64,000 bases of DNA from Phycisphaerales bacterium. GTDB taxonomy: Bacteria; Planctomycetota; Phycisphaerae; Phycisphaerales; UBA1924. The position numbers and the translations under genes are program-made. Where the stretch lies: the NCBI GenBank assembly GCA_020845755.1, contig JADLFE010000050.1, positions 1 to 64,000 on the forward strand, given 5' to 3'. Shown piece after piece: positions 26,565 to 37,362 of the stretch. The notes beneath the pieces were generated by a model, which did not search any database, was not told the DNA's origin, and saw nothing but the letters and a program-made list of their open reading frames with translations. Positions within the stretch are counted from its first letter, which is position 1, and each line of letters opens with the position of its first letter.

Positions 26565-27195
26565 GGCTTCTCCGTCCTGTGTTCATGTCCCGCCGCGTCT
26601 CAACGGCTCGTGCTGCATCGTCCTGCCGATCAGCCGACTACCGCCCACACGTCGGAGCGTACCGGAGATCCTGCGACGCTGCCGCGCGTCGCGATGGCGA
26701 TTCCCGGTCCCGTCCCGGAACCGACCCCTGCAAACCCACCTGTTGAGCGGGGCAGGTCCAGCGTCAGCCCGGGCGATAGGGCAACGAAACACAGGAATCC
26801 CCGTGCAACCGCCAAGACTAATCGTGTGCGTACGAATAACCGGGGTCCTTCAAACGATCCGGACGCTTCGGGTCCTGATCCGGAGATTCCGGCGTGAACC
26901 GTTACCCCCCCGGGAGAGTGCGGCCCGGGTGTTCAACCAGTCGCTGGTGAGCAGGGGTGGGCGGAGTGGGGGGGTGAGTGTCCGCGGCTTTGAGCGCAGA
27001 GCCCGTCAGGCCGTGGACGTCCACTTTGAGAATGGGTATCTCAAGAGAGATCGTGAGATAACTTCGTGTCGGAACTTCATGTCGGGCGGGGTTTACTCGG
27101 GATGTCGATCCAGAATGAGCAGAACTCAGTAACCTCGACAGAGTCAAGGGTATTCACCGATCAAGGTCACGCCGCGATTGACCGAAGTCAATGCA
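26565..27195. other. Intergenic region between divergent oxidoreductase and hybrid kinase genes
   Basis: I see no gene, RNA or clear promoter. It includes a G-rich tract near 26960-26980 and two divergent upstream regions. Open frames here lack recognisable motifs. Confidence 0.5.
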
Positions 27196-29955
27196 ATGAA
27201 GTCCGGTACGGACCCGGTAATCACTCCACAGGATGGCCGCGGCCTTTCACCGCCCGAGATGCAGCACGGCTCGGTAACCAATCGGCGCGTGTGGATCGTG
27301 GTGGCGGCGATGGCGATCATGATCGCGACGTTTCCGGTGGTTGTGCTGCGGATGGTCGACCGCATCCGCATCGATGGTCCGATGTATAACTCGATCATCC
27401 GCCAGAAGGACCTCCTGGCCGACGTGCTCCCGCCCCCGATGTATCTGGTCGAGAGCGATCTGGTGTGCCATCGGATCGTCGCCGCGACAGATGACGCGGA
27501 GCGCGAGCGGCTGTTCCAGAAGTTGTTTGGGCTGCGGCGAGAGTTCGACGCACGGATCGAAGCGTGGCGCCCAATCTTGACGGGCGGCGACTACGACGCG
27601 GTGTACGCCGCCGCGGTCCCGCCGGCGCAGGAGTTCTTCACCTTGGCGCAGGGGGCGTTCGTCGAGGCAGTACGATCCGGTGACGTGCCGGGTGCGCAGG
27701 CCTTGCTGAACGGGCCCATGAACGACGCGTACGAGCGGCACCGGGCGGGCGTCGACGCGATCGTCGATCGCACGCGCCGCTCGGCCTCGGCGATCGAGGC
27801 GTCTTCTCAGGCGGAACTCCAGGGCTCGCACATCCCACGCACGCTCGCGCTCGGCGTCATCATGTTCGGCACGCTGATCGTGTTCGTGGTGTTGACGCTC
27901 CGGAGCACCTCCCGCCGCGCCGATGCGATGGCCAGGTCGATGACGTCGCACCTGGTGTCCGCGTGGGATTCCGTCAGCCTCCACCTCAGGGAATTGCAGG
28001 CGCTGCGCTCGGCGATCTATCAGCACGCCATCGTGTCCGAGACGGATCCTTCCGGAAAGATTATCGCCGTCAACCAGAAGTTCTGCGATGTGTCGGGCTA
28101 TTCCGAGCATGAGTTGGTGGGCAATAACCATCGCCTCGTGAACAGCGGACACCACCCAAAGTCGCTCTGGGTGGAGATGTGGCGCACCATCGCCTCGGGC
28201 AATGTGTGGCGAGGCGAGGTGTGCAATCGCGCCCGCGACGGGACCATCTACTGGGTGGACGCCATCATCGCGCCGTTCCTCGGCCCGGACCGCCGGGTCG
28301 AACGCTACATCTCCATACGCTTCGACATCACCGCGCGCAAACTCGCGGAACAGCGCATGGCGGAGAGCGAGGCCCGCTTCCGGCTGATGGCCGATGCCGC
28401 GCCGATGCTCATCTGGACCCGCGGGACGGACGCTCGTTGCGACTATTTCAACAAGGCGTGGCTCGATTTCACGGGACGATCGCTCGAGCACGAACTGGGT
28501 GACGGGTGGGTCGCCGGGCTCCATCCGAACGACATCGATCGCTGCCTCTCCACATGCAATGCGGCCATCGATCGACGCGAGCCGTTCGAGATGGAGTACC
28601 GCCTCCGGCGTCACGACGGCGCCTACCGCATCATCCTTGAGCGAGGTGCGGCACGCGTCGGAAGCGACGGCGCCTTTGCCGGCTACATCGGCGCCTGCAC
28701 CGACATTACAGACATGCGCGAGGCCAGCGAGCGCGCCAACGCCGCCAACCGGGCCAAGAGCGATTTCCTCGCCAACATGAGCCACGAGATCCGCACCCCC
28801 ATGACCGCGATCCTCGGGTACGCGGATCTTCTAACCGAAGACGGCGATCCAGCGAAGGCCCCCCCCTCCCGCCTGGATTACATCGACTCGATCAAACGCA
28901 ACGGCGCCCACCTCCTGTCGATCATCAACGACATCCTCGACGTCTCCAAGATCGAGGCGGGGAAAATGGCGATCGAGCGCCTCATGGTCGATCCCCAGCA
29001 CCTGCTCCTCGACGTCGAATCGCTGATGAGCGTCAAGGCCCGAGCCAAGAACATCGAATTCCGGGTCATGCAGGACACGCCGCTCCCGGCCTCGATCGTC
29101 AGCGATCCGATCCGCTTGCGCCAGATCCTCGTCAATCTGCTCGGCAACGCGATCAAGTTCACCGAACGCGGGTCCGTCACCATCCGCGCCGCGTTCGAAT
29201 CTCGGCCCACGCCTCGATTGATCATCCGCGTGATCGATACCGGCATCGGGATCAGTCCCGAGCAGGCGTCTCGGCTCTTCAACGCCTTCGAACAGGCCGA
29301 CGCATCCACCACCCGGAAGTTCGGCGGGACGGGCCTTGGCCTTCGCATCAGCCGCGACCTCGCGAGGCTCCTCGGCGGCGAGATCGGCGTTGAGAGCACG
29401 CCCGGCGTCGGCAGTTGCTTCACCCTGACGTTGTATGCCGTCTCGCCGGACCTGTCCGAGATGCGTCCTCCCGAGTCGCTCCGTCACCGCATCGCAACGC
29501 TCCCTCAGCGCGATCCGGCGCCGGGAGACAGACCGCTCGATGGCTCGCACATCCTCCTGGCAGAGGACGGCCCGGACAATCAGCGCCTGATCGCGTTCCA
29601 CCTCCGGCAGGCCGGAGCCAAGGTCCGGGTCGCGGACAACGGGCGGCTTGCGCTTGAGGCACTGACGGTGGACGGCCGCATCGACTCGCCGTTGCAGACC
29701 CCGCCCGTGTATGACCTGGTCATCACCGACATGCAGATGCCGGAGATGGACGGGTACACATTGGCCCGGGTGCTCCGGAGCAGAAAGTGGCCACGTCAAA
29801 TCCTCGCGTTGACCGCGCACGCGATGGACGGCGACGCGGAGCGGTGTCTCGCGGCGGGGTGCGACGCCTACGCCAGCAAGCCGATCGACAAGGCCGCGCT
29901 CATCCGGGCGTGTCACAAGGCGATCACCGATCCGCTGGATCGCGCCGCCGCATGA
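27196..29955 (+). CDS. Membrane-bound hybrid sensor histidine kinase
   Basis: Predicted 919 residues. A membrane helix at about 32-54 and another near 220-240 enclose a periplasmic helical sensor. Two PAS domains follow (one with [10 protein letters not shown], one with [13 protein letters not shown]). The HisKA helix has [14 protein letters not shown] (H530), and the ATPase has [20 protein letters not shown] and [16 protein letters not shown]-terminal receiver has D845 in [11 protein letters not shown] and a lysine in [10 protein letters not shown]. Phosphotransfer to an unlinked HPt or regulator is expected, since no regulator gene is adjacent. The start is ATG 27196; an in-frame TTG at 27178 is possible. 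Confidence 0.93.
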   Translation: MKSGTDPVITPQDGRGLSPPEMQHGSVTNRRVWIVVAAMAIMIATFPVVVLRMVDRIRIDGPMYNSIIRQKDLLADVLPPPMYLVESDLVCHRIVAATDDAERERLFQKLFGLRREFDARIEAWRPILTGGDYDAVYAAAVPPAQEFFTLAQGAFVEAVRSGDVPGAQALLNGPMNDAYERHRAGVDAIVDRTRRSASAIEASSQAELQGSHIPRTLALGVIMFGTLIVFVVLTLRSTSRRADAMARSMTSHLVSAWDSVSLHLRELQALRSAIYQHAIVSETDPSGKIIAVNQKFCDVSGYSEHELVGNNHRLVNSGHHPKSLWVEMWRTIASGNVWRGEVCNRARDGTIYWVDAIIAPFLGPDRRVERYISIRFDITARKLAEQRMAESEARFRLMADAAPMLIWTRGTDARCDYFNKAWLDFTGRSLEHELGDGWVAGLHPNDIDRCLSTCNAAIDRREPFEMEYRLRRHDGAYRIILERGAARVGSDGAFAGYIGACTDITDMREASERANAANRAKSDFLANMSHEIRTPMTAILGYADLLTEDGDPAKAPPSRLDYIDSIKRNGAHLLSIINDILDVSKIEAGKMAIERLMVDPQHLLLDVESLMSVKARAKNIEFRVMQDTPLPASIVSDPIRLRQILVNLLGNAIKFTERGSVTIRAAFESRPTPRLIIRVIDTGIGISPEQASRLFNAFEQADASTTRKFGGTGLGLRISRDLARLLGGEIGVESTPGVGSCFTLTLYAVSPDLSEMRPPESLRHRIATLPQRDPAPGDRPLDGSHILLAEDGPDNQRLIAFHLRQAGAKVRVADNGRLALEALTVDGRIDSPLQTPPVYDLVITDMQMPEMDGYTLARVLRSRKWPRQILALTAHAMDGDAERCLAAGCDAYASKPIDKAALIRACHKAITDPLDRAAA

Positions 29956-29994
29956 GGTCCCGCGCGGACGTTGTTCGATTACACACGCCGCGCG

Positions 29995-32900
29995 TCATGC
30001 CGGGCGATCAACATGCGTGCGCTCCGGATCGTTCGCCTCGGCGGGCTGCACCCCGTGGCCAGGGACGTTTCTGTAGAGCATCCAATAGACGAGCGGTATG
30101 ACGAAGAGCGTGAAGATCGTCGACGCGATCAGGCCGAAGATCAACGCCCACGCCAGACCGGAGAAGATCGGATCGATGGTGATGGGAACCGCCGACAGCA
30201 TCGCGGCGGCGACGACGAGAAGGATCGGGCGAAGGCGCACGGCCCCGGCCTCGATCACTGCGTCCATGAACGCCCTGCCGCGCTTGATCGAGAGGTGAAT
30301 GAAGTCCACCAGGATGATCGACTGGCGTGTCACGATCCCCGAGAGCGCGATCATGCCGATCATCGCGGTCGCGGTGAAGAACACGGGGTCGGCATACCCG
30401 CCGACGGCCTTGCCCGAGAACAGGCCAAGAAGCCAGAACCCCGGCATGATGCCCACCATCGTGAGCGGGATCGAGAGCATCACCACCACGGGGATCATGA
30501 ACGAGCCTGTCTGGGCGACGAGGATGACATAGATCATCACGAGCGCCGCCCCGAAGGCGAGGCCCAGGTCGCGGAAGACATCGAGCGTGATCTTCCACTC
30601 GCCCTCGCCTGACCAGACGACGCGCGTGCCGTCACGGACCGCCCAGGGAATGCCGCCGCCTCGGAACAGGTGCGAGCGCCCGGACATGGCACGCGGAGTC
30701 GAAGCATCAATCCAGCCGCCCGGTCCTCTCGTCGCGCCTGCCTCCCTGGCGGCCACGTCGACCTGGTCGTGCATGACGTCAACAAGCACGTCCGCTGGCG
30801 GACGCCCCGCCGTTTCCGCGAAGACATACGCGACACGCTGCAGGTTCTTGTGATAGATCGTCTGCTCCGCGGGGCGCTCTTCCCACCGACCGATTTCGCC
30901 CAGCGAGACGAGCGGTTCGCTCGCGCCGCCCGATTGCCCACGCACCTGAATCAACGAAAGATCCGCGGGACTCGAACGGTCGGCCATCGGGAGGCGGGCG
31001 AGGATCACGAGCGGCTGCCGCTCGTTGGGCGCGTGGACGACGCCGATCTCCGCGCCTGAAATGGCCGCTCGGACCGTGGCCGCGATCTCCGACACGCTCA
31101 CGCCGCTCAACGCTGCCTTCTCCTGATCGGGGATGAAGACGAGTTCGTTGTGGGCTGTCTCGACCGTGTCGTCCGGCTCAACCACGCCCGGTTCGGCGGC
31201 GAGGCGCGCCTTGACGACCTCCGCGGCGTCGCACAGCGCCGAGTAGGGAAGATCGTCGTTGCCATAGACCTCAGCCGCGATCGTGTCGATCACCGGCGGG
31301 CCGGGAGGGAGTTCGACGATCTTCAGCCGTGCGCCGCCCTTGGCGGCGATCGCGGTGAGTCTGTCACGCTCGCGCAGTCCCAGCGTGTGGCTGGCGTCCC
31401 CGCGTGACTTCTTGCCGACAAGGTTCAGGCGGATCTCGCCCTGATGGGACCCGGAGCGCAGGTAGTAGTGCCGGACGAGCCCGTTGAAGTCGATCGGCGA
31501 ATTCACGCCGACATACGACGTGTAATCCGTCACCTCGGGGATGGCCGCGACGGCGCTCTCCAGTTCACGCACGATTGCGTCCGACCGTTCCAACGCCGTT
31601 CCCTCGTCCGTGTCGATGAGCAGGAGGATCTCAGCCTTATTGTCGAACGGGAGCATCTTGAGCGGCACCTGCCGGAAGCCGGCGAGCATCGCCGCCGCTC
31701 CCGTCAGAACCGCGACCAGCGCGAGAAACGCGAAGGCCAGCGGGCGCGACTTCAGGAGCGGCTGGAGTATCGGGCGGAGCAGGCGATACTGCAGGCTCGA
31801 TCTCGCCGCGGCGAACTCGTCGTGGTGGTCGCCCGCGTGCACACCCGCACGCCAATTCCGCTTCTTGAGCAGGTGGAACGCCAGCCACGGCGTGATCGTG
31901 AACGCCACCACCATCGACATCATCATGGTGACGGGCACATTCAGCGCCATCGGGCGCATGTACGGGCCCATCATCCCCGTGATGAAGAACAGCGGAAGGA
32001 AACTCGCGATTACCGCCAGCGTCGCCGAGATCAGTGGCGGGCGGATCTCGCTCACCGCCTCCAGCGTGATCGCTCGGCTGGCTCGCTTCCTCAGCGAGAA
32101 ATGGCGCGCGATGTTCTCGACATCCACGATCGGATCGTCCACCAGCAGCCCCAGCGAGAGAATCAACGCAAACAGCGTGACGCGGTTGATCGTGTAGCCC
32201 GCGATGAGATTCACCGCGAGGGTCAGCCCAAAGACCACGGGCACCGCGACGGCCACCACCAGCGACTCGCGCCAGCCAAGGCCGAGCGTGAGCAGCGCCA
32301 CGACGATCAGGATCGCGACCCACAGCCCCTCGACGAGTTCCGACACCTTCTCGTCCGCCGTCAATCCGCTGTTCCGCGTGATCACGAGATCAAGACCATC
32401 GGGCACGACCTGCGATTTCAAACGCTCCGCCTCGCGGATCACGGCCCGTGCGACATTGACAGCGTTGGTGCCCTTCTTCTTTGCCACGCCGATCGTGACC
32501 GCGGGCACCGCGTCGTCGCCGGAGTTCGAGGGACCGCCCCCGACCGCTGCCCCTCCGACCAGCGTCCCCGCGCCGTGGTGGTGGCTCTCAAAGCCGCGAG
32601 CCCGGCCCCACCCGTGGCGAACATACGTCGCCCGCTCCGACGGGCCGTCCTCGATGCGTGCCACCTCGCGCAGAAAGACCGGGTTGCCCGCCGATACCCC
32701 GACCACGAGGTTGCCAAGGTCCGTCGCGTCGCGGACCACCAAGCCCGCACGCACGGGGATGTTCTGGTCGACGCGTTGCACGTCGCCCGCGGGCGCAAGC
32801 GTGTTCGATGCGCGCACCGCCCGCTGCACGTCGAGCAGCGCCAGGCCGCGCCCCGCGATCGCGTCGCGATCCAGATACGCCGTGAAAACCCGCGGCAGTC

Positions 32901-33546
32901 CCCCCGTCATCGTGACGCGCGACGTGTCCTCAACCACCGCGAGGCGTGCCGCTAGTTCCTCGGAAACACGCCGGAGCGTGTGCTCGTCCGCCGTTGAGCC
33001 CGACGCTCCCCGCAGCGTGAGCGTCACGATCGGCACATCGTCGATCTCGACGGGCTTCATCACCCAGCCCGCGACGCCCGGCGGCACCAGGTCCTTGCTC
33101 TCCTCCAGTTTCTTGAAGAGTCGCACCAACGAGCGCTCGCGGTCTTGTCCCACATAGAACCGAACCGTGACGATCGCCGCGTCCTCGCTCGACATGGAGT
33201 AGACATACTCCACGCCGTCGATCTGATAGAGCACTCGCTCCAGCGGCGTGGTCACGAGCCGCTCGACCTCCTGCGACGTCAGCCCCGGCGCATTGACGTA
33301 AATATCCGCGAGCGGTACGACGATCTGCGGGTCTTCCTCGCGGGGTGTGACAAGCAGCGCCGCGGCTCCCAGAGCCACCGAGATGACAAGGAGGATCAGC
33401 GAGAGATTCGAGTGCAGAAACGTGCGAACGATGCCGTTGATCCACCCGCCGCGCGCGTGATCCGCGACTTCGTGGGTGTGATCGGTGTGTCCGCCCGCAC
33501 GCTCCACCGCTCGGCTCGCCTCGCCTTTCGGAGAGAGATCGCTCAT
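29995..33546 (-). CDS. RND-family efflux permease
   Basis: Predicted 1183-residue RND transporter with the usual two halves of six helices plus large periplasmic loops. Near the N-terminus is PREEDPQIVVPLADI, and helix 4 has LLVDDPIVDVENIA, where the two aspartates are the proton-relay pair of this superfamily. The PREEDPQ signature recalls a lipid or multidrug-type RND branch rather than the metal branch. An adaptor gene lies 3 nt upstream on the same strand. No outer-membrane channel is present. Exported compounds are unknown. Confidence 0.93.
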   Translation of the reverse strand: MSDLSPKGEASRAVERAGGHTDHTHEVADHARGGWINGIVRTFLHSNLSLILLVISVALGAAALLVTPREEDPQIVVPLADIYVNAPGLTSQEVERLVTTPLERVLYQIDGVEYVYSMSSEDAAIVTVRFYVGQDRERSLVRLFKKLEESKDLVPPGVAGWVMKPVEIDDVPIVTLTLRGASGSTADEHTLRRVSEELAARLAVVEDTSRVTMTGGLPRVFTAYLDRDAIAGRGLALLDVQRAVRASNTLAPAGDVQRVDQNIPVRAGLVVRDATDLGNLVVGVSAGNPVFLREVARIEDGPSERATYVRHGWGRARGFESHHHGAGTLVGGAAVGGGPSNSGDDAVPAVTIGVAKKKGTNAVNVARAVIREAERLKSQVVPDGLDLVITRNSGLTADEKVSELVEGLWVAILIVVALLTLGLGWRESLVVAVAVPVVFGLTLAVNLIAGYTINRVTLFALILSLGLLVDDPIVDVENIARHFSLRKRASRAITLEAVSEIRPPLISATLAVIASFLPLFFITGMMGPYMRPMALNVPVTMMMSMVVAFTITPWLAFHLLKKRNWRAGVHAGDHHDEFAAARSSLQYRLLRPILQPLLKSRPLAFAFLALVAVLTGAAAMLAGFRQVPLKMLPFDNKAEILLLIDTDEGTALERSDAIVRELESAVAAIPEVTDYTSYVGVNSPIDFNGLVRHYYLRSGSHQGEIRLNLVGKKSRGDASHTLGLRERDRLTAIAAKGGARLKIVELPPGPPVIDTIAAEVYGNDDLPYSALCDAAEVVKARLAAEPGVVEPDDTVETAHNELVFIPDQEKAALSGVSVSEIAATVRAAISGAEIGVVHAPNERQPLVILARLPMADRSSPADLSLIQVRGQSGGASEPLVSLGEIGRWEERPAEQTIYHKNLQRVAYVFAETAGRPPADVLVDVMHDQVDVAAREAGATRGPGGWIDASTPRAMSGRSHLFRGGGIPWAVRDGTRVVWSGEGEWKITLDVFRDLGLAFGAALVMIYVILVAQTGSFMIPVVVMLSIPLTMVGIMPGFWLLGLFSGKAVGGYADPVFFTATAMIGMIALSGIVTRQSIILVDFIHLSIKRGRAFMDAVIEAGAVRLRPILLVVAAAMLSAVPITIDPIFSGLAWALIFGLIASTIFTLFVIPLVYWMLYRNVPGHGVQPAEANDPERTHVDRPA

Positions 33547-33549
33547 GGG

Positions 33550-34635
33550 CTAACGACCTCCCGCCGAGTCCACCGCGATCTTCTCGCCCGGGACCAGGCC
33601 GGACAGGACCTCACGTTCGCCGTCGATTGTCCGCCCCAGACGGACCGCGCGGCGAACGAGCAACGCTCCGCTGACGACGTCGACGCAATCCATCTGGCCG
33701 ACCGTCCGCACCGCGCCCGGTGGGATCAGAATCACGCTCTCGTCGCCGACTGGGATCGACAATCTTCCGAACATGCCGGCGTAGACACCCTCCGGGCACG
33801 GGCCGGTGACCTTCACCTGAAAAGTCCGGCTTGCGCCCTCGGCTTCCGGAACGATCTCGCTGACCGTGCCAGTGCACGCATGGTCCATCACGTCGACCTT
33901 CACAGAGACCGTGCCGCCGACCGACAAACGCCGCGACAGCGATTCACGCACGCTCGCGACCATCTGCATGTGCTTGGGATCGAGTATCGTCACGACCACC
34001 TGCCCGGGAGATACCGTGTCGCCCGTGTTCACACGCTTGTCCACGACCGTCCCGTCCATCGGGCTGCGGATCGTCGCGAATTCAAGCACGGTTTCGCTCT
34101 CGGCCTGTGACTGCCTGGCCCGCGCGAGGTTTGCCTCCGCGGCCTTCAACGCGTTGACCATCCGCTCGAGTTCGATCTCCGCGACCGCCTTCCGCTCCGC
34201 GGCCGCCCGCGTCCGGGACTCCTCCGTCCGCGCCTGATCAAACGCGGCCTGGGCCTGTGAGACCGCCGATTGCGTCTGCGCGAGGCGCGCCCGCAGATCG
34301 GTGTCCTCCAGTCGCACCAGCACCTCATCCTTGACAACCTTCTGGCCGGCCGCGACGTTGACCTCCAGGGCCCGGGCGAGTATCCGCGACGCAAGTTCCA
34401 CGCGGTGCACAGGCTGGATGGTTCCGACGGCAGTTTCTTCGCGCGGTATACGGCGCGCCACGACCTCGACGATCGTCGCGCCCGCCGCCTGACGCCCGAC
34501 CCCCGCGCCGCCGTCAGTCGCGTCGATCTTGGGCTCAAAGGCGCCAACCAACCACATCATGAGCATGACGACCCCGGCCGCGAATCCCAGCAGCACTAAG
34601 GGGTAGACGAGCCGACGTACACCTGCAGAAGTCAT
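33550..34635 (-). CDS. RND efflux periplasmic adaptor (HlyD/MFP family)
   Basis: Predicted 361 residues. An N-terminal membrane anchor (VYPLVLLGFAAGVVMLMM) is followed by a lipoyl half (VAAGQKVVKDEVLVRLE), a coiled-coil hairpin (around residues 105-180) and the returning half-motif (IRSPMDGTVVDKRVNTGDTV). This is the membrane-fusion-protein layout that links RND pumps to an outer-membrane channel. The start ATG at 34635 has GGAG eight nt upstream; a GTG at 34644 is less likely. It forms a two-gene unit with the permease. Confidence 0.92.
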   Translation of the reverse strand: MTSAGVRRLVYPLVLLGFAAGVVMLMMWLVGAFEPKIDATDGGAGVGRQAAGATIVEVVARRIPREETAVGTIQPVHRVELASRILARALEVNVAAGQKVVKDEVLVRLEDTDLRARLAQTQSAVSQAQAAFDQARTEESRTRAAAERKAVAEIELERMVNALKAAEANLARARQSQAESETVLEFATIRSPMDGTVVDKRVNTGDTVSPGQVVVTILDPKHMQMVASVRESLSRRLSVGGTVSVKVDVMDHACTGTVSEIVPEAEGASRTFQVKVTGPCPEGVYAGMFGRLSIPVGDESVILIPPGAVRTVGQMDCVDVVSGALLVRRAVRLGRTIDGEREVLSGLVPGEKIAVDSAGGR

Positions 34636-35112
34636 GCAATTCACTCCGCGGAAATGAACGTATCAGTCCTGAGAGGCCGGCAGAGTGGGGGAGGTTCCCC
34701 TGCGGATCCCGATCGGCCCTCTTTCGCTCTCGGGAACTTCGGTCATCGGTCGGGGAGCACAGTCGATTTCCGGCCGACAAGGCCCGTCAGCCGCGGAATC
34801 GCTGATGCTGAGTTCGCTCCCGCATTGGTGCGGCCCTCACCCCGGTGCGGATTGATCACTTCATCCACCGTCCCAAGGTCCCCCTGGGCCCGCCCTTCTG
34901 GTCCCGGCACGGTACGGCGTACATCTCGACTTGGACGTTCATGCCGGCGCAGCGAACGAAGTGGTAACGAAACTCGATCGTCGTCGGCGTCGTGCCGGGG
35001 AGATAGCGGAAGACATACTCGACATGTCCCCGATGATAGTGCGATAGCGCCCTTCGCCCGCCACCCCGGGCGCGACCCGTCCGAGTCGCTTGACACGACG
35101 TACTGTCTTGGC
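34636..35112. other. Intergenic region between the RND pair and rsmA
   Basis: No complete gene. The right part holds a minus-strand stretch with protein-like composition but no start, listed separately at 34856-35060. The rest shows nothing recognisable. Promoters for both divergent genes should lie here. Confidence 0.45.
34856..35060 (-). pseudogene. Minus-strand gene fragment of unknown family
   Basis: A minus-strand frame ending at a TGA (34856-34858) reads HRGHVEYVFRYLPGTTPTTI, then EFRYHFVRCAGMN and MYAVPCRDQKGG. The composition is far more protein-like than the other frames here. No ATG, GTG or TTG is found before it overlaps the rsmA start, so it looks like the tail of a truncated gene. 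I do not recognise the family. Confidence 0.3.
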
Positions 35113-35970
35113 GTGCAGACGTTGGCGGACATCAAGGCGATTCTGGCACAGCACGGGCTCGCGCCGCGAAAGGCGCTTGGCCAGAATTTTCTTCTCGACC
35201 ACAACCTGATCCACAAACTGGTCGACGCGTCGTGCGTCGGTTCGGGAGACGTCGTCCTCGAAGTCGGGCCGGGCACGGGAACGCTCACAGAGGAGCTCCT
35301 CTCGCGTGGCTCCCGAGTAATCGCCTGCGAACTCGATCACGGGCTGGCGCGCATGCTCAGAGCACGCTTCGCGTCAACCACCAACGGGAGTTTCACGCTC
35401 ATCGAGGGCGATTGCCTGGACGGCAAGCACGCGCTGAACGAGGAGTTGACGCGTGCGCTCCGCGATATGGCGCCCGGAGCGCCCGGCGAGCAAAGCGGGC
35501 GCGGGTTCAGGCTCGTGGCGAACCTGCCATACGGCGCGGCGTCGCCGCTCATGACGACCCTGCTGGTATCGTGGAAGAACTGCCGCTCGATGCACGTGAC
35601 GATCCAACGCGAGGTGGCGGATCGGTTGCTGGCCAGGCCGGGGACGGACGAATACGGCACGCTGGGGATTATCGCACAGGCGGCGGCGGAGATTTCGCTG
35701 GTGGCCACACTCCCTCCGGAGTGCTTCTGGCCCAGACCGGATGTGACCAGCGCGATGGTGTCGATCGTCCGGCGAACGGCGCCACTGACGGATGACCTGC
35801 CGCGATTGGCCGCCTGTTGCCAGAAAGTGTTCGGACAGCGCAGGAAGCAGATCGGGAGTGTGCTCGGCCGCGCCTTTGCATTCCCACCGGGTATCGGCGC
35901 AAGCCAGCGCGCGGAACAATTGAGCGTGGAACAGTTGATCGAACTCTCACGGGTTGACGGCGCGGCGTAG
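35113..35970 (+). CDS. rsmA: 16S rRNA dimethyladenosine transferase RsmA (KsgA)
   Basis: Predicted 285 residues. It has the KsgA opening (LAPRKALGQNFLLDHNLIHK), a SAM-binding motif (VLEVGPGTGTLTEELL) with the following acidic residue in IACELD, and the catalytic NLPYGAASPLM motif. It dimethylates two adjacent adenosines near the 3' end of 16S rRNA during 30S maturation. The start is GTG at 35113, since the family motif starts soon after; an upstream extension of the frame has no homologous features. Confidence 0.94.
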   Translation: MQTLADIKAILAQHGLAPRKALGQNFLLDHNLIHKLVDASCVGSGDVVLEVGPGTGTLTEELLSRGSRVIACELDHGLARMLRARFASTTNGSFTLIEGDCLDGKHALNEELTRALRDMAPGAPGEQSGRGFRLVANLPYGAASPLMTTLLVSWKNCRSMHVTIQREVADRLLARPGTDEYGTLGIIAQAAAEISLVATLPPECFWPRPDVTSAMVSIVRRTAPLTDDLPRLAACCQKVFGQRRKQIGSVLGRAFAFPPGIGASQRAEQLSVEQLIELSRVDGAA

Positions 35971-36259
35971 ACCGTTCGGAAAACGGTTCACCGCGGAGAA
36001 CACGGCGGCTCAACGCGGCGAAATGAGGGAGACGTTGAACGTCGGTATTGCGAGTGGTTCTGGGCCGGGATTCTGTGGGTCGGACGTGGCGGGTGAAGAA
36101 CGGAAATTCTGATCGAACCACGTGCGACGCCTGAGCCAAAGACGGTAAAGTGTGCGGGTGCAGGGGCCGATGGGACTCAATGGGCGGGCGGGCCGCCGAA
36201 CGGGCAAGGTGACTGGCGTCAGGGTGTCGACAACTGGCTGAAGGAGCGGCTGGAAAGCG

Positions 36260-37276
36260 ATGGGTGGACCAGAACACAAGCAGGCGCCGAGCCAGGACTC
36301 GCACGACCTGGCGATCATGCTCGACCCGGTCTTGCACGCCGCCTGCGACGGGCACCTCGGCGAGATCGAGTGGTTCAAGTCGGCATGGCAGCACGGCGGC
36401 GCCGCCACCGGATTCGCGGACTGGCGATTCCCCGACGGGCGGAAGACCGGTGTGCTCGTCAAGTTGCCCATCGGACCCGCGGAGTATCGCTGGACGACGC
36501 TGCTTGGACTGTGCAGCCAGGAACAGTTCTTTGCGAGCCACGATCTGCCCACGCCGCGAATGCTGGCGGGCGGAACGGAACTCGGCGGGTATGACCTGGC
36601 CTGGTTCGTGATCGAGCGATTCCCGGGCTCGCCGGTGACGCCGGAGTTTGGCAAGCCGGGCGGCGCGCGGGCTGTGGAAGAACTGATCGAAGCGGCGGTG
36701 GAGTTTCACCGGCGCGCCGGCGAGATTCGCCCGGTCGACGACCAACCCAACCCGCACGATTGGGACAAACTGCTCCACCGGGCGCGCGAGAACTCGAAGC
36801 ACCACGGCCTGACGGACGAGCAGCGGTGGAACGAGGCGGTGAAGAAGGTTCAGCACCGCCTGGATTGGCTGCTGGGCAAGTGGGAATCGCGACGGATTCA
36901 CACGTGGTGCCACGGCGACCTGCACCCGGGCAACGCGATGCGCCGCGCGGGTGATTCGCAGGCACGGCGCGGGTGCACGCTCCTCGACCTGGCCCTCGTG
37001 CACCCCGGGCACTGGATCGAGGATGCGCTGTACCTGGAGCGGCTCTACTGGGGCAAGGTCGATCTCCTGCACGGCGTCAAGCCTGTGTCCCACATGGCCA
37101 AACTCCGACGCGAGCGGGGCCTGCCCAGCGATGACAACTACACGGAACTGGCGATGGTGCGCCGCGTGCTGATGGCGGCGTGCGTGCCGGCGTTTGTCGA
37201 GCACGAGGGCCACCCGAAGTACACGCACGCGGCACTGGAACTTCTGGAAAAGACGCTGCCGCAGCTCGGGCATTGA
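36260..37276 (+). CDS. Aminoglycoside-phosphotransferase-like small-molecule kinase
   Basis: Predicted 338 residues. The catalytic loop WCHGDLHPGNAM is followed by LLDLALVHPGHWIEDALYLE, which fits the APH/choline-kinase fold: HGDLHPGN for catalysis and the DLA-type metal-binding aspartate in place of DFG. The start ATG has GGAAAG just upstream. It stands alone, so the substrate cannot be inferred. Many such proteins phosphorylate metabolites rather than antibiotics. Confidence 0.82.
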   Translation: MGGPEHKQAPSQDSHDLAIMLDPVLHAACDGHLGEIEWFKSAWQHGGAATGFADWRFPDGRKTGVLVKLPIGPAEYRWTTLLGLCSQEQFFASHDLPTPRMLAGGTELGGYDLAWFVIERFPGSPVTPEFGKPGGARAVEELIEAAVEFHRRAGEIRPVDDQPNPHDWDKLLHRARENSKHHGLTDEQRWNEAVKKVQHRLDWLLGKWESRRIHTWCHGDLHPGNAMRRAGDSQARRGCTLLDLALVHPGHWIEDALYLERLYWGKVDLLHGVKPVSHMAKLRRERGLPSDDNYTELAMVRRVLMAACVPAFVEHEGHPKYTHAALELLEKTLPQLGH

Positions 37277-37362
37277 GCGAAGCGATGGATTCCAGACTGG
37301 GCGGGGCTAATTTTGTACGAGCAATTGTCCGGATTGCCGTCGCGGGATTCAGGGCGGCCTGC

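Noticed and set aside
27247-28785. Long minus-strand open frame opposite the hybrid kinase
   Set aside because: Antisense to clear PAS and kinase domains; low-complexity composition.
31444-32955. Long plus-strand open frame opposite the RND permease
   Set aside because: Antisense to conserved RND helices, Arg/His/Asp-rich, no recognisable fold.
35969-35990. Possible terminator after rsmA
   Set aside because: Only a 6-bp stem with no T-run, so it could easily occur by chance.
35669-37273. Long minus-strand open frame opposite rsmA and the kinase-like gene
   Set aside because: Spans two unrelated genes and the space between them in antisense; no motif.
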